The notes under the pieces were generated by a model. It searched no databases. It saw only the letters and a list, made by a program, of their open reading frames with translations, and was not told the DNA's origin. From Limisphaerales bacterium (GTDB lineage Bacteria > Verrucomicrobiota > Verrucomicrobiia > Limisphaerales > UBA11358), in contig PKZR01000125.1 of the NCBI GenBank assembly GCA_003133815.1, positions 1-23,033 on the forward strand: a stretch of 23,033 nucleotides of DNA. Direction: 5' to 3'. The translations under genes were made by a program, and so were the position numbers. Position 1 is the stretch's first letter. Each line of letters opens with the position of its first letter. Shown here piece by piece: positions 1 through 8,390 of the stretch.

Positions 1-476
1 ATCAGCACAAACGCGCTCGCGAAATCCTGCGGCTTCTCATTCACCCACTTCGACACCGCCTCCGGCGCAAACCACGCGCCCGTCTCGATCTCATCAGGAT
101 GCAATTGAAAAGGCCCTTCGCTTTCGCAGCGGAAAATCCAGCAGAATTCCCAGCCGGTTTCCTGGCGTGCGTCAATCTTGAAAAGCCGCTGCGGCGTTTG
201 CGCCAAACGCAAACCAATTTCCTCGCGCACCTCGCGCACCGCGCACGCGTCGTAATCCTCGCCGCTGTCCAGATGGCCGGACGCCGACGAATCCCATTTG
301 CCGGCGGCGATGTCCTTTTTCAGCGAACGCTTCTGGAGAAACACCTCGCCGCGCGCATTGAACACCAGCACATGCACCGCGCGATGCCACAACCCGAGCG
401 CATGAACCTCGCGCCGCGTGTTCTGTCCGACCACCTCGTCGCGCTCGTTGACGATGTCAAAAATTTCTTCGCGCAT
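1..476 (-). CDS. Nudix hydrolase, IPP-isomerase/YfcD-like (partial)
   Basis: Reading leftwards from an ATG at 474-476, the frame is open to the window edge, so the C-terminus (after about 158 codons) is missing. A complete Nudix box is visible, starting GHLDSGEDYDACAV and continuing with REVREEIGL. This fits G-x5-E-x7-REV-x-EE-x-G-L, whose acidic residues bind the metal in nucleoside-diphosphate-linked hydrolases. The start (MREEIFDIVNERDEVVG) and the stretch AGKWDSSASGH resemble the isopentenyl-diphosphate isomerase/YfcD branch of the superfamily. The substrate cannot be read from sequence, and it need not be an isomerase. It is the last visible gene of the queE-aminotransferase-ksgA operon. 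A GGAGG that could serve as its ribosome binding site lies inside the end of the preceding gene. Confidence 0.9.
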   Translation of the reverse strand, partial: MREEIFDIVNERDEVVGQNTRREVHALGLWHRAVHVLVFNARGEVFLQKRSLKKDIAAGKWDSSASGHLDSGEDYDACAVREVREEIGLRLAQTPQRLFKIDARQETGWEFCWIFRCESEGPFQLHPDEIETGAWFAPEAVSKWVNEKPQDFASAFVL

Positions 477-479
477 AAA

Positions 480-986
480 TTATTTATCAACCTCCATAAT
501 TCGTATTTGCTTCGTCCAAATATCAACGAGCGATTCTTCAACGGCAATTTCGTCAGTGTTGATGACAAAACGTCCAACATAGTTGCTGCCTGTTAGCATT
601 CCTCGAAAAACCACGCCGATTACGCAGTAGCGTGAAGAACATTTTTCCAAAAATGACATCAACAAACCTATTAGCTTATCGCCAAGAATTTCATCACTCA
701 TTTCAATTATAATCCGCTCGGAAGCTATCAATTCTGCAGAAAAATAAAATTGCGAGTGCATCGCTCCGGATTCCCATTGTTTAAATTGGGAACGATCAAT
801 GCCATCGTCAAAAGTTTTCCAAAATTCTTTTTCTATCGCGTCTCTTATTTTGTCCTGCAAATCGAAGAATTTGGGTGGTAATTCATTTTCAGAATTAAAA
901 GAATTGCAAAAGGCTTCCGAATTTTTTCTTTTGTCGAGCCTTAGCCTTTTGTCAATTTGACTTTCGCTGGCGATATAAACTCTCAT
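480..986 (-). CDS. Hypothetical protein, AT-rich, between ksgA and the Nudix gene
   Basis: This 168-residue protein belongs to no family I recognise. The frame could begin at a TTG two codons earlier, but the ATG at 984-986 overlaps the ksgA stop codon as ATGA, the usual layout for translational coupling, so I chose it. The protein looks soluble: no signal peptide and no membrane helix. The first third is charged and rich in Lys, Arg, Asn and Glu. The rest alternates predicted helix and strand, with a hydrophobic stretch (CVIGVVFRGML) near residues 119-129. The gene is visibly richer in A and T than its neighbours, which suggests recent acquisition. That composition and its place inside a housekeeping operon are the only functional clues. 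Confidence 0.72.
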   Translation of the reverse strand: MRVYIASESQIDKRLRLDKRKNSEAFCNSFNSENELPPKFFDLQDKIRDAIEKEFWKTFDDGIDRSQFKQWESGAMHSQFYFSAELIASERIIIEMSDEILGDKLIGLLMSFLEKCSSRYCVIGVVFRGMLTGSNYVGRFVINTDEIAVEESLVDIWTKQIRIMEVDK

Positions 987-1876
987 TGGCAAATGTTTTG
1001 GGTAAGTTTAACAAACTGTTCCAAGCTCAATTTCTCCGCGCGCTCCTGCGGCGAGATTGATAATTCGGCAAATGCCGTCGCCAGTTTGTCCGCCGCCCAA
1101 TCCTGCTTGAGCAATTTCATCATCATTTTGCGCCGTTGTGAGAAGCCGCGCTTCACAATTTTCACAAATGTGGCATGCAGGTTTTCTGGCAGCAGCGGCG
1201 TTTCGCGGCGCAGCAGGCAGACGCACGCCGAGTCCACGTCCGGCGCTGGGAAAAAACAGTCTGCCGGAATCTTGAAGCTGCCGCGCGGCTCGTAGTTGAG
1301 CTGGACGAGCAACGTCAGCACGCCGTATGCGTCATCGTCGGCCTGCGCCATCAACCGCTGCGCGACTTCGAGCTGTAGCGTCGTGACCATCCGCGCCGGG
1401 CCCTTGGGCGAAAGCGCCAGCTCCACCAAGATTGGTGAGGCGACGGAATACGGCAGATTTGCCACCAGTTTCCAATCGCTCCAGTCGCGCGGTTCATTTT
1501 TAATAAACTTGAGCGCATCGTCGTGGAGCAGATGAAACGCGGCACGCCCATTCGCCGCGGCAGCTTGAGCCTGATTTTGCAGCGAACCGGTCAGCAGTTC
1601 GACATTCCGCTCCTCGGTGCCAAAGCGTTCGCACAAAAAATCCACGAGCCGCGCGTCCATCTCAATTGCCAGCACCTCGCCGGCCCTTTCCAAAAGCAAT
1701 TCCGTCAGCGGGCCCAGCCCTGGTCCGATTTCGAGAATCTTGTCGGTCGGTAAAATTGTTGCCGCGTCCGCGATTCGGCGGAGCAGGTTGCCGTCATGCA
1801 AAAAATTCTGGCCAAGGGAGCGCGTCAGTTGGATGTCGCGTTTCGCCAGCAGTTCGCGCATTTCGGTGAGAGTCAT
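983..1876 (-). CDS. ksgA: 16S rRNA (adenine1518-N6/adenine1519-N6)-dimethyltransferase KsgA/RsmA
   Basis: KsgA uses S-adenosylmethionine to dimethylate two adjacent adenines in helix 45 of 16S rRNA, a late step in small-subunit assembly. The protein has 297 residues, slightly longer than usual. Visible are the N-terminal LTRSLGQNFLHD (residues 17-28), the SAM-binding motif LEIGPGLGPLT (48-58), the acidic end of strand 2 (IEMDARL), and the catalytic NLPY motif (140-143). The C-terminal helical domain is present (QRRKMMMKLLKQ). An Ala/Gln-rich insertion of about 20 residues (near 96-115) precedes the HDDALKF segment, where other members have a short turn. Its start overlaps the aminotransferase stop and its own stop overlaps the next start, both as ATGA, so translation is probably coupled. 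Confidence 0.96.
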   Translation of the reverse strand: MTLTEMRELLAKRDIQLTRSLGQNFLHDGNLLRRIADAATILPTDKILEIGPGLGPLTELLLERAGEVLAIEMDARLVDFLCERFGTEERNVELLTGSLQNQAQAAAANGRAAFHLLHDDALKFIKNEPRDWSDWKLVANLPYSVASPILVELALSPKGPARMVTTLQLEVAQRLMAQADDDAYGVLTLLVQLNYEPRGSFKIPADCFFPAPDVDSACVCLLRRETPLLPENLHATFVKIVKRGFSQRRKMMMKLLKQDWAADKLATAFAELSISPQERAEKLSLEQFVKLTQNICQ

Positions 1877-3240
1877 TCGTGGTTCAAAGCTTCTTTAAGT
1901 TCGGCAACGGCTTTGGCAAGTTGCGCCTGTTTGATGGTCAGCGGTGGCGTGAAGCTGATGACATTGCCGTGCTCGCCTTCGGGCAGGAAAATATAGCCGC
2001 GATGCAGCAGCGTTTTGATCGCGGCCAAAACTATATCGGTCGCCGGTTTGCCATCGGGCAATTTTAATTCTAAGCCAGCCATCAAACCAATTCCGCGCGC
2101 CTCGATTTTGAATTTTGAATTTTGGACTTTGGACAATTCATCGAGCAAAAATTTTCCAAGCTCCGCGCTTTGTTCGCATAAATTTAAATTTTCAATCTCC
2201 GAAATTTGCGCCAGCGCCATCGCGCAGCCGACGGGATGACCGAGAAAGGTGCTGGTGTGAATCGCCTCGCCGGTTGAGGCCGGCCATGCGGCGTCCATCA
2301 AGTCGGCGTGGCCAACGCAGGCGGACAGCGGAAAACCACCGGTGAGTGCCTTGCCGAGGCAAATCAAATCGGGAATTACTCCGCTGTGCTCGCAGGCGAA
2401 CCACTTTCCGGTGCGTCCAAAGCCGGTGTAAATTTCATCGAGAATGAGCAGCGCGCCGAATTCGTCGGCAAGTTTTCGGAGCAGCGCCAGAAATTCCGGG
2501 GGCGGAACATTGATGCCGCCGCGCGCCTGAACGGGTTCGGCCAAAATCGCGCCGATGCGTTCGCGCCGGAAAAAATGGCGGATTTGAAATTCGACCGCGG
2601 CGAGGTCGGAATGCCTTTTCGGAAACGCCGCAAAATGGCCGAACTCCCGCAGTTGCGGCAGAAACGGGCTGCGAAAAAATTTCCGATGGGTGACGTTGAG
2701 CGTGCCGTAGCCGAGTCCGTGGTATGCGCCGGAAAAAGCGATGATGCCGTTTTTTTTGGTCGCGAGCGCTGCGGTTTTGAGCGCGGCTTCTACAGCCTCA
2801 AAACCGGAATTGCAGAAAATGACTTTTCCAGATTTTAATTTTGAATCTTTAGTTTTTGTTTTGGAACCAGTTTGTGCTCCGTCAATTCTGGACTTTGGGC
2901 TTTGGACTTTGGACTCATCAGCCCAGCGCTCAAAAGTCAGCCCGCTTAACTTTTGCGCAAGCTGCGCCTTGAGCGCGTGCGGATGCACATCGCCCATCGC
3001 GTGAAGCAAACGTGCCATTTGCTTTTGTCCTGCCTTCACGACATTTGGATTTGCATGACCGGCCGCAGCGACGCCAAACGCGGCGGTCAAATCGAGATAT
3101 TTTTTGCCGTCGGCATCCCAAACAAAAACATCCTTGGCGCGTTCCCAGACAATCGGCCACGAGCCATCCGGCTCGAAAAACATTACATTGCGTGATTCAA
3201 AATTACGCAGCAGTTCGATCACTTTTTGGGTTTCCTTCAT
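1873..3240 (-). CDS. Class III PLP-dependent aminotransferase
   Basis: This is a fold-type I, class III pyridoxal-phosphate aminotransferase (acetylornithine/4-aminobutyrate/adenosylmethionine-8-amino-7-oxononanoate group). Visible motifs are the cofactor phosphate region CNSGFEA (143-149), GAYHG (171-175), the cofactor-ring Asp in ILDEIYTGFGRTG (D268) and the Schiff-base lysine in CLGKALTGG (K297). HTSTFLGHPVGCA (328-340) completes the active site. The substrate is undetermined. At 455 residues it is longer than typical relatives because of two low-complexity insertions. One, at about 108-137, is rich in Lys, Ser and Thr. The other, at about 370-380, reads SKVQNSKFKI. Both are encoded by period-7 DNA repeats. 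The gene follows queE by one base and overlaps ksgA by four. Confidence 0.92.
   Translation of the reverse strand: MKETQKVIELLRNFESRNVMFFEPDGSWPIVWERAKDVFVWDADGKKYLDLTAAFGVAAAGHANPNVVKAGQKQMARLLHAMGDVHPHALKAQLAQKLSGLTFERWADESKVQSPKSRIDGAQTGSKTKTKDSKLKSGKVIFCNSGFEAVEAALKTAALATKKNGIIAFSGAYHGLGYGTLNVTHRKFFRSPFLPQLREFGHFAAFPKRHSDLAAVEFQIRHFFRRERIGAILAEPVQARGGINVPPPEFLALLRKLADEFGALLILDEIYTGFGRTGKWFACEHSGVIPDLICLGKALTGGFPLSACVGHADLMDAAWPASTGEAIHTSTFLGHPVGCAMALAQISEIENLNLCEQSAELGKFLLDELSKVQNSKFKIEARGIGLMAGLELKLPDGKPATDIVLAAIKTLLHRGYIFLPEGEHGNVISFTPPLTIKQAQLAKAVAELKEALNHE
2103..2137. repeat. Heptamer tandem repeat inside the aminotransferase gene (site 1)
   Basis: About five consecutive 7-base units, two of them GAATTTT and two beginning GGAC. 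On the coding strand they specify SKVQNSKFKI (residues 370-379), just before the conserved ARGIGLMAGLEL strand. The repeat keeps the reading frame open. Confidence 0.75.
2887..2914. repeat. Heptamer tandem repeat inside the aminotransferase gene (site 2)
   Basis: Four 7-base units, TCTGGAC, TTTGGGC, TTTGGAC and TTTGGAC. Read on the minus strand they give KVQSPKSRI, part of an insertion ahead of the conserved VIFCNSGFEAVEAALK segment. The adjoining 2821-2865 is also T-rich and encodes further Lys/Ser/Thr-rich sequence, so the whole insert is about 30 residues. Confidence 0.75.
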
Positions 3241-3241
3241 T

Positions 3242-3985
<744 letters not shown>

Positions 3986-4050
3986 CCTTTTAAGTGTAGC
4001 GTGTTGAGACAAAAAGGAAATGGCACGCTTTATCCCGGAAAAATCTCAGT

Positions 4051-4078
4051 TTGAATTTTTCGTGGGACGGAATATGTT
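4051..4078 (+). promoter_or_regulatory. Possible promoter of the S8 gene
   Basis: TTGAAT (4051-4056) and TATGTT (4073-4078), spaced by 16 bases, lie 30 bases before the chosen ATG in the AT-rich divergent gap between queE and the S8 gene. Each hexamer is only a partial sigma-70 match. Confidence 0.3.
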
Positions 4079-4107
4079 AAAGATGAAAATTTCCATGCTT
4101 ATTGACC

Positions 4108-5109
4108 ATGCAAAATTGCCCAAAACAAGCTGTCACCCTCATTTTAATTGCGTCGGCCTTTTTTGGGGCATCAGCCCGGGCTTCAAATCTGGACACGATC
4201 GGCGTGACGCTGTTGCGGGCGGAGACGACCAACGTCGACGGTTTGGGCGTCCGCGTGGCCCAGCCGGAAGCTTACGACTTCGGCACAACAAATTGGGAGG
4301 TCAATCCGGCGAGCAGTCCTGTTCAGCAGCCGGAAAATCTTTTTACCTACACTTCAAATCTCGGTTCTACAACAAATTATCCCAACACATTGAACACTGA
4401 ATCGGGCCATGCAGACGCGGTAGCCGGATATTTTTACGGACTTTCGGCTGGCGTGGCCACAAACATCGCACACGTGGATAATTATGACGCCAATTATTTT
4501 TACAACGACATTGTGGCGGCGACATTGCCACCAAACATCAACGACGCGGTGGTGAATCAAAGCTTTGCTTTTAGCGGCACATCCGTCAGCCAGCAGCAGA
4601 CCATTGATTCGCACTACGACAATTATGCGGCGCAATACGGAACACTTTTTGTCTCTCCAGCGAACAATGGCGGGCCGGTGAGTCCGCCGGGAACGGCTTA
4701 TAATTGTATCTGCGTGGGCGCTTACGGTGGCAGTTCGAGCTACGGCCCGACACTCGACAATGGCCGGTCCAAGCCGGACATCACAGCGCCTGGCGGCGAA
4801 ACAAGCTTTTCCACACCGCTCGTTTCCGGCGCGTCGTCGGTTTTGATGCAGGCTGCATTGCGCGGTGACGGCGGCAGTGACACCAATTCCGCCGCCGACA
4901 TTCGCACGATAAAATCACTATTGCTTAATGGTGCGGTGAAACCGCCGGGTTGGACTAATTTTCCGCCGCAGCCGCTCGACACCAATTACGGCGCGGGCGT
5001 TTTGAATGTGTTCAATTCCTACAAACAACTTGCGGGCGGCAAGCATAGTTATGTTGATTCGAGCAGCGTTGCGACCGGTGGCGCGCATCCACCGCCGGAA
5101 ACCCGGTAA
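4108..5109 (+). CDS. Secreted S8 subtilisin-like protein, N-terminal part (frameshifted)
   Basis: A signal peptide (hydrophobic TLILIASAFFGASARA, cleavage near residue 26) leads into an S8-type fold. A TTG two codons earlier also opens the frame; I chose the ATG. Compared with subtilisin, the catalytic His is in SGHADAVAG (H101), the oxyanion Asn in SPANNGG (N186) and the catalytic Ser in ETSFSTPLVSGA (S233). The catalytic Asp position appears as Glu in GVRVAQPEA (E54), and the Gly of the usual GTS is also Glu. The frame stops at 5107-5109 after GGAHPPPETR, yet the expected continuation (AGNPVTIGAMSGWDF) is intact in another frame from about 5094. One missing base in the GC-rich stretch 5088-5100 would explain this. 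It may be a real pseudogene, a sequencing error or, less likely, recoding. Confidence 0.8.
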   Translation: MQNCPKQAVTLILIASAFFGASARASNLDTIGVTLLRAETTNVDGLGVRVAQPEAYDFGTTNWEVNPASSPVQQPENLFTYTSNLGSTTNYPNTLNTESGHADAVAGYFYGLSAGVATNIAHVDNYDANYFYNDIVAATLPPNINDAVVNQSFAFSGTSVSQQQTIDSHYDNYAAQYGTLFVSPANNGGPVSPPGTAYNCICVGAYGGSSSYGPTLDNGRSKPDITAPGGETSFSTPLVSGASSVLMQAALRGDGGSDTNSAADIRTIKSLLLNGAVKPPGWTNFPPQPLDTNYGAGVLNVFNSYKQLAGGKHSYVDSSSVATGGAHPPPETR

Positions 5110-5120
5110 CAATCGGTGCC

Positions 5121-5696
5121 ATGAGCGGCTGGGATTTCAATTCCATTTCCAGCACGAGCGCCGGAATTTTCAGTTCCGCCACAGACGGCGTGAACCATTA
5201 TTATTTCGATGTCACAACTAATTTGAGCGGTCCAAATTTCACCGCGACGGCCACGCTTGTCTGGAACCGCCAGCAAAACCAGACCGCCATCAACAATCTC
5301 GATTTATTTTTATACAACGCCGCCAACAGCAACCTCGTCGCGTGCAGCACCAGTCACGTGGACAACGTAGAGCACATCTGGCTGCCCCGCTTGCCGCAAG
5401 GCCGGTATGATTTGCAAGTGTTGAAAAATTCCGGGAATTCCGTCAGCGACAGCGAAACCTATGCGCTCGCCTGGGAATTTTTCCTGCCGACTTTGAGCGT
5501 GACAAACACCGGCACGAACGTCGCGCTGATGTTTCCAGTTTATCCCGCCGGGTTTTCAACCGAATCCACAGTCAGTCTTTCGCCGCCAATCAGCTGGAAC
5601 ACAAATCTGCCGATGCCGATAGTTATGGATGGGCAAAATTATATTTTGCTGAACCCAACAAATTCAGCCCAGTTCTTCCGCTTGCGCAGGCCTTAA
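5121..5696 (+). CDS. C-terminal part of the S8 protein (separate frame)
   Basis: This frame continues the S8 protein; it is open upstream of its first ATG through at least 5094, so the ATG at 5121 is probably internal rather than a true start. It encodes a beta-rich domain like the PPC/P-type domains that follow bacterial subtilases (HYYFDVTTN, then LDLFLYNAANSNL and LPQGRYDLQVLKN). A linker and a final segment follow, ending NPTNSAQFFRLRRP. Short tails ending FFRL with basic residues are common at the ends of large secreted verrucomicrobial proteins; their role is unknown to me. Its stop codon (5694-5696) shares bases with that of the convergent thiD. Repaired, the whole protein would have about 530 residues. 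Confidence 0.72.
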   Translation: MSGWDFNSISSTSAGIFSSATDGVNHYYFDVTTNLSGPNFTATATLVWNRQQNQTAINNLDLFLYNAANSNLVACSTSHVDNVEHIWLPRLPQGRYDLQVLKNSGNSVSDSETYALAWEFFLPTLSVTNTGTNVALMFPVYPAGFSTESTVSLSPPISWNTNLPMPIVMDGQNYILLNPTNSAQFFRLRRP

Positions 5697-6496
5697 AAAT
5701 TCCCCAGAGCAAAATGGTTTCCGATTTTGTAACTGCGGGAAATCGCTGTCGTGACAAATTCCTTCCCGATTTGAACTGCCTGCGGCAAATCATTTCCGAG
5801 CGCGAGCGCGGCGCAGATCGCGGCGGAATAAGTGCAGCCTGTGCCGTGAGTGCGGAGGCCTTTTACAAACGGCGCGGATAAAAGCAATTCCGTCTTGCCG
5901 TCAAAAAAAACATCCATTGCGTCTCTCGCATTTTTCAAATGGCCGCCTTTCACCAAAACTGCACAGCCAAATCGTGAATGGATTTTTTGAGCGGCGGCAC
6001 GCATTTCTTCGGCCGAGGAAATTGATTGTCCGCTTAAAATTTCCGCTTCGGATAAATTTGGCGTGGCCAGCGTGGCCAACGGCAGCAGTTTCTCCTGTAA
6101 AATTTTCAACGCACTCGGTCCGAGCAAAGTTGTGCCGCTTGTTGAAAGCAAAACCGGATCTACAATCAATTTTGGGATGCGAGCTTGAAGTTTTAAGTTG
6201 CGGAAAAATTGAGCGACAACTTTGACATTTTCAGCCGAAAAAAGCATTCCCGTTTTCACGGCACGTGGATTTAATTCTGCAAAAACGGCTTCGATTTGCC
6301 GTCTTAGTATTTTGGGTGAACAAACCTCGATTCCCAAAACACGTCTTGGATTTTGAGCGGTCAGACAGGCGATCGCGCTGGCTCCGTGGACGCCGAGCGC
6401 GGCGAACGTTTTCAAATCTGCCTGGATGCCTGCGCCGCCGCCGCTGTCCGAGCCAGCTATCGTCAAGACGACAGGCCTTAGTTTGCGTTTCGACAT
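5693..6496 (-). CDS. thiD: Hydroxymethylpyrimidine/phosphomethylpyrimidine kinase ThiD
   Basis: ThiD phosphorylates 4-amino-5-hydroxymethyl-2-methylpyrimidine twice to supply the pyrimidine half of thiamine. The 267-residue length is normal. Diagnostic parts are TIAGSDSGGGAGIQADLKTF (12-31) for the substrate pocket, KTGML (81-85), IVDPVLLSTSG (111-121), TPNLSEAEIL (145-154), VKGGH (182-186), and the anion-hole and catalytic Cys motif GTGCTYSAA (218-226). No other thiamine gene lies nearby. A stretch encoding NLKLQ (100-104) resembles the heptamer repeats found elsewhere in the window. The gene is convergent with the S8 gene (shared stop bases) and divergent from polX across a 64-base gap. Confidence 0.96.
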   Translation of the reverse strand: MSKRKLRPVVLTIAGSDSGGGAGIQADLKTFAALGVHGASAIACLTAQNPRRVLGIEVCSPKILRRQIEAVFAELNPRAVKTGMLFSAENVKVVAQFFRNLKLQARIPKLIVDPVLLSTSGTTLLGPSALKILQEKLLPLATLATPNLSEAEILSGQSISSAEEMRAAAQKIHSRFGCAVLVKGGHLKNARDAMDVFFDGKTELLLSAPFVKGLRTHGTGCTYSAAICAALALGNDLPQAVQIGKEFVTTAISRSYKIGNHFALGNF

Positions 6497-6522
6497 GCAG
6501 GCAGATTAATTGAGCAACGCGC

Positions 6523-6546
6523 AACTTGAAACTTGTAACTTGCAAC
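6523..6546. repeat. Heptamer tandem repeat in the thiD-polX gap
   Basis: Three 7-base units AACTTGA, AACTTGT and AACTTGC, plus a partial fourth, lie between the divergent starts of thiD and polX. This is the same period as the repeats inside queE and the aminotransferase gene, but outside a gene here. They also account for a spurious upstream extension of the polX frame from a TTG at 6510. Confidence 0.8.
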
Positions 6547-6560
6547 GGCATCTTGATTGC

Positions 6561-8312
6561 ATGGACAAAGAAAAAGTCGCAAGCGTGTTAACCGAGATCG
6601 GCGTGCTGCTCGAATTGAAGGGCGAAAATCCTTTCAAGACACGCGCTTATGTGAACGCGGCGCGCATTCTGGAAAATCTCGGCGAGCCGCTTGAGCGGCT
6701 GGTCTCCGAAAAACGGCTTGGCGAAATCAAGGGCATCGGCGAGGCGCTGGAGAAAAAAATTACGGAACTCGTCGAGACTGGGAAGCTCGTTTATTACGAA
6801 GAATTGAAAGCGGCAACGCCGCCCGGCTTTTTTGAAATGCTGGAACTTTCCGGCGTCGGCCCAAAAAAAATCAGGGCGCTGCATGACAAGCTGGGAATTG
6901 AAACGATTGAACAGCTTGAATCGGCCTGCAAATCCGGAAAAGTCGCCGGGCTGGACGGCTTCGGAGAAAAGACGGCGGCGAACATCTGCGAGGCGATCCA
7001 ATTGCACCGGACATACGCGAGCAAGCATTTGTTGAGCGACGCATTGCGCGCAGCTGAACCAGTCCTGGAAAATTTGCGGGCGCACGCGGATGTAATTCGT
7101 TGCAGCAGCGCGGGCAGCTTGCGCCGGTTCAAGGAAATCATCGGCGACATTGATTTGCTGGCGTCGTCGAAACAACCGGCGGAAGTCATTGAATTTTTCG
7201 TCTCGCAGCCGGGAATCGTGAAAGTTCTGGCGAAAGGCGAAACGAAGGCGAGTGTGATTCTGGATGGCGGCATCCAGAGCGATTTGCGCGTGGTGAGCGA
7301 TGCGGAATTTCCATTCGCGCTTGCGTATTTTACCGGCAGCAAGGAGCACAACATCGTGATGCGCCAGCGGGCGATTGCCCGGGGCTTGCGGCTAAACGAA
7401 TATGGCTTGTTCAAGTCGAAGGAAGAAACGCGCGATCCAAAACTTCTTTTGCCGTGCAAAACTGAGGAAGAAATTTTTGCAAAACTGGATTTGCCGTTCG
7501 TCGAGCCGGAATTACGCGAGGATTTGGGCGAATTTACGGCAGCCGAGAAAAACGAACTGCCCGAGCTGATTGAGTGGTCAGATTTGAAGGGCTCGTTGCA
7601 CAATCACTCGAATTGGAGCGACGGCAAAGGTTCGCTGGAAGAAATAGCAACTTTCATGGACGGTCTGGGTTTGGGGTATTGGGCGATCACGGATCATTCA
7701 AAATCCTCGGTGCAGGCCAATGGTTTGGACGCGAAACGACTCCGCGAACAGATTTTGGCAATTAAAAAGATTAACGAACGATTTGCCAAGCATGGCAGCG
7801 AATTTCGTTTGCTGGCCGGAAGTGAAGTGGACATTTTGAAAAACGGTTTGGATTTCGACGACGAGTTGCTGGCGGAATTGGACGTGGTCGTGGCCAGCCT
7901 GCATTTGCCATCGGGCGACGAAAAAGAAAATACGAAGCGGTTGATTCACGCGGCGGAAAATAAATACGTTCACGTCATCGCCCACATGACGGGGCGACTG
8001 CTTTTGGAGCGGGAGCCGTATCCGGTGAATATTCATGAGGTGATTGACGCCTGCGCGGCGACTGGGACATGGATCGAACTGAATTGCAATCCACACCGGT
8101 TTGATTTGGACTGGCGGCACTGGTCTTACGCAAAGAGCAAGGGTGTGAAATGCGTCATAAATTCCGACGCGCATCGCAATGAACATGCAGGATTTCTGAG
8201 GTTGGGTGCGGGTATTGGACGCAAGGGCTGGCTGGAACAAGTAGATGTGTTCAACACCCTGAAATTGGGATTGTTGTCGAAGGAATTGAAACGAAAGCGT
8301 GTTAAAACGTGA
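6561..8312 (+). CDS. polX: DNA polymerase X family with PHP domain (bacterial PolX)
   Basis: Bacterial PolX fills short gaps in base-excision repair, and its C-terminal PHP domain supplies 3'-5' exonuclease and AP-endonuclease activity. From the ATG at 6561 the protein has 583 residues, the usual size. It contains helix-hairpin-helix motifs (IKGIGEALEKKI, about 56-67; LSGVGPKKI, 96-104; LDGFGEKTAANI, 131-142). The nucleotidyltransferase core is GSLRRF with the metal-binding GDIDLL (D196, D198) and the third carboxylate in QSDLRVV (D241); YFTGSKEHNIVMR follows. All PHP metal motifs are present: HNHSNWSDG (347-355), AITDHSKS, VVASLH, IAHMTG and NSDAHR. I see no missing key residue. It stands alone, divergent from thiD. 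Confidence 0.96.
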   Translation: MDKEKVASVLTEIGVLLELKGENPFKTRAYVNAARILENLGEPLERLVSEKRLGEIKGIGEALEKKITELVETGKLVYYEELKAATPPGFFEMLELSGVGPKKIRALHDKLGIETIEQLESACKSGKVAGLDGFGEKTAANICEAIQLHRTYASKHLLSDALRAAEPVLENLRAHADVIRCSSAGSLRRFKEIIGDIDLLASSKQPAEVIEFFVSQPGIVKVLAKGETKASVILDGGIQSDLRVVSDAEFPFALAYFTGSKEHNIVMRQRAIARGLRLNEYGLFKSKEETRDPKLLLPCKTEEEIFAKLDLPFVEPELREDLGEFTAAEKNELPELIEWSDLKGSLHNHSNWSDGKGSLEEIATFMDGLGLGYWAITDHSKSSVQANGLDAKRLREQILAIKKINERFAKHGSEFRLLAGSEVDILKNGLDFDDELLAELDVVVASLHLPSGDEKENTKRLIHAAENKYVHVIAHMTGRLLLEREPYPVNIHEVIDACAATGTWIELNCNPHRFDLDWRHWSYAKSKGVKCVINSDAHRNEHAGFLRLGAGIGRKGWLEQVDVFNTLKLGLLSKELKRKRVKT

Positions 8313-8370
8313 CGTAAAAGCATCGGCAATACAGCTTTGTAAGATTACGCATGACAAATTCAGGATAAAA

Positions 8371-8390
8371 AAAAGAATGAAAATTCTTTT
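8371..8390. repeat. Perfect 8-bp inverted repeat with GAAA loop
   Basis: AAAAGAAT, loop GAAA, then ATTCTTTT. The arms pair perfectly but are almost all A/T. It lies between polX and the outer-membrane barrel gene and runs into the candidate -35 box that follows. It could be a weak bidirectional terminator or a control site. The rest of this 195-base gap shows nothing else I can name. Confidence 0.45.

Noticed and set aside
6510..6560. N-terminal extension of PolX from a TTG
   Set aside because: The added residues are encoded by the heptamer repeat and have no counterpart in PolX. The ATG at 6561 gives the standard start.
6588..7603. Two long minus-strand frames (253 and 269 codons) opposite polX
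   Set aside because: Both mirror the codon structure of polX. No motif, start signal or family match supports them.
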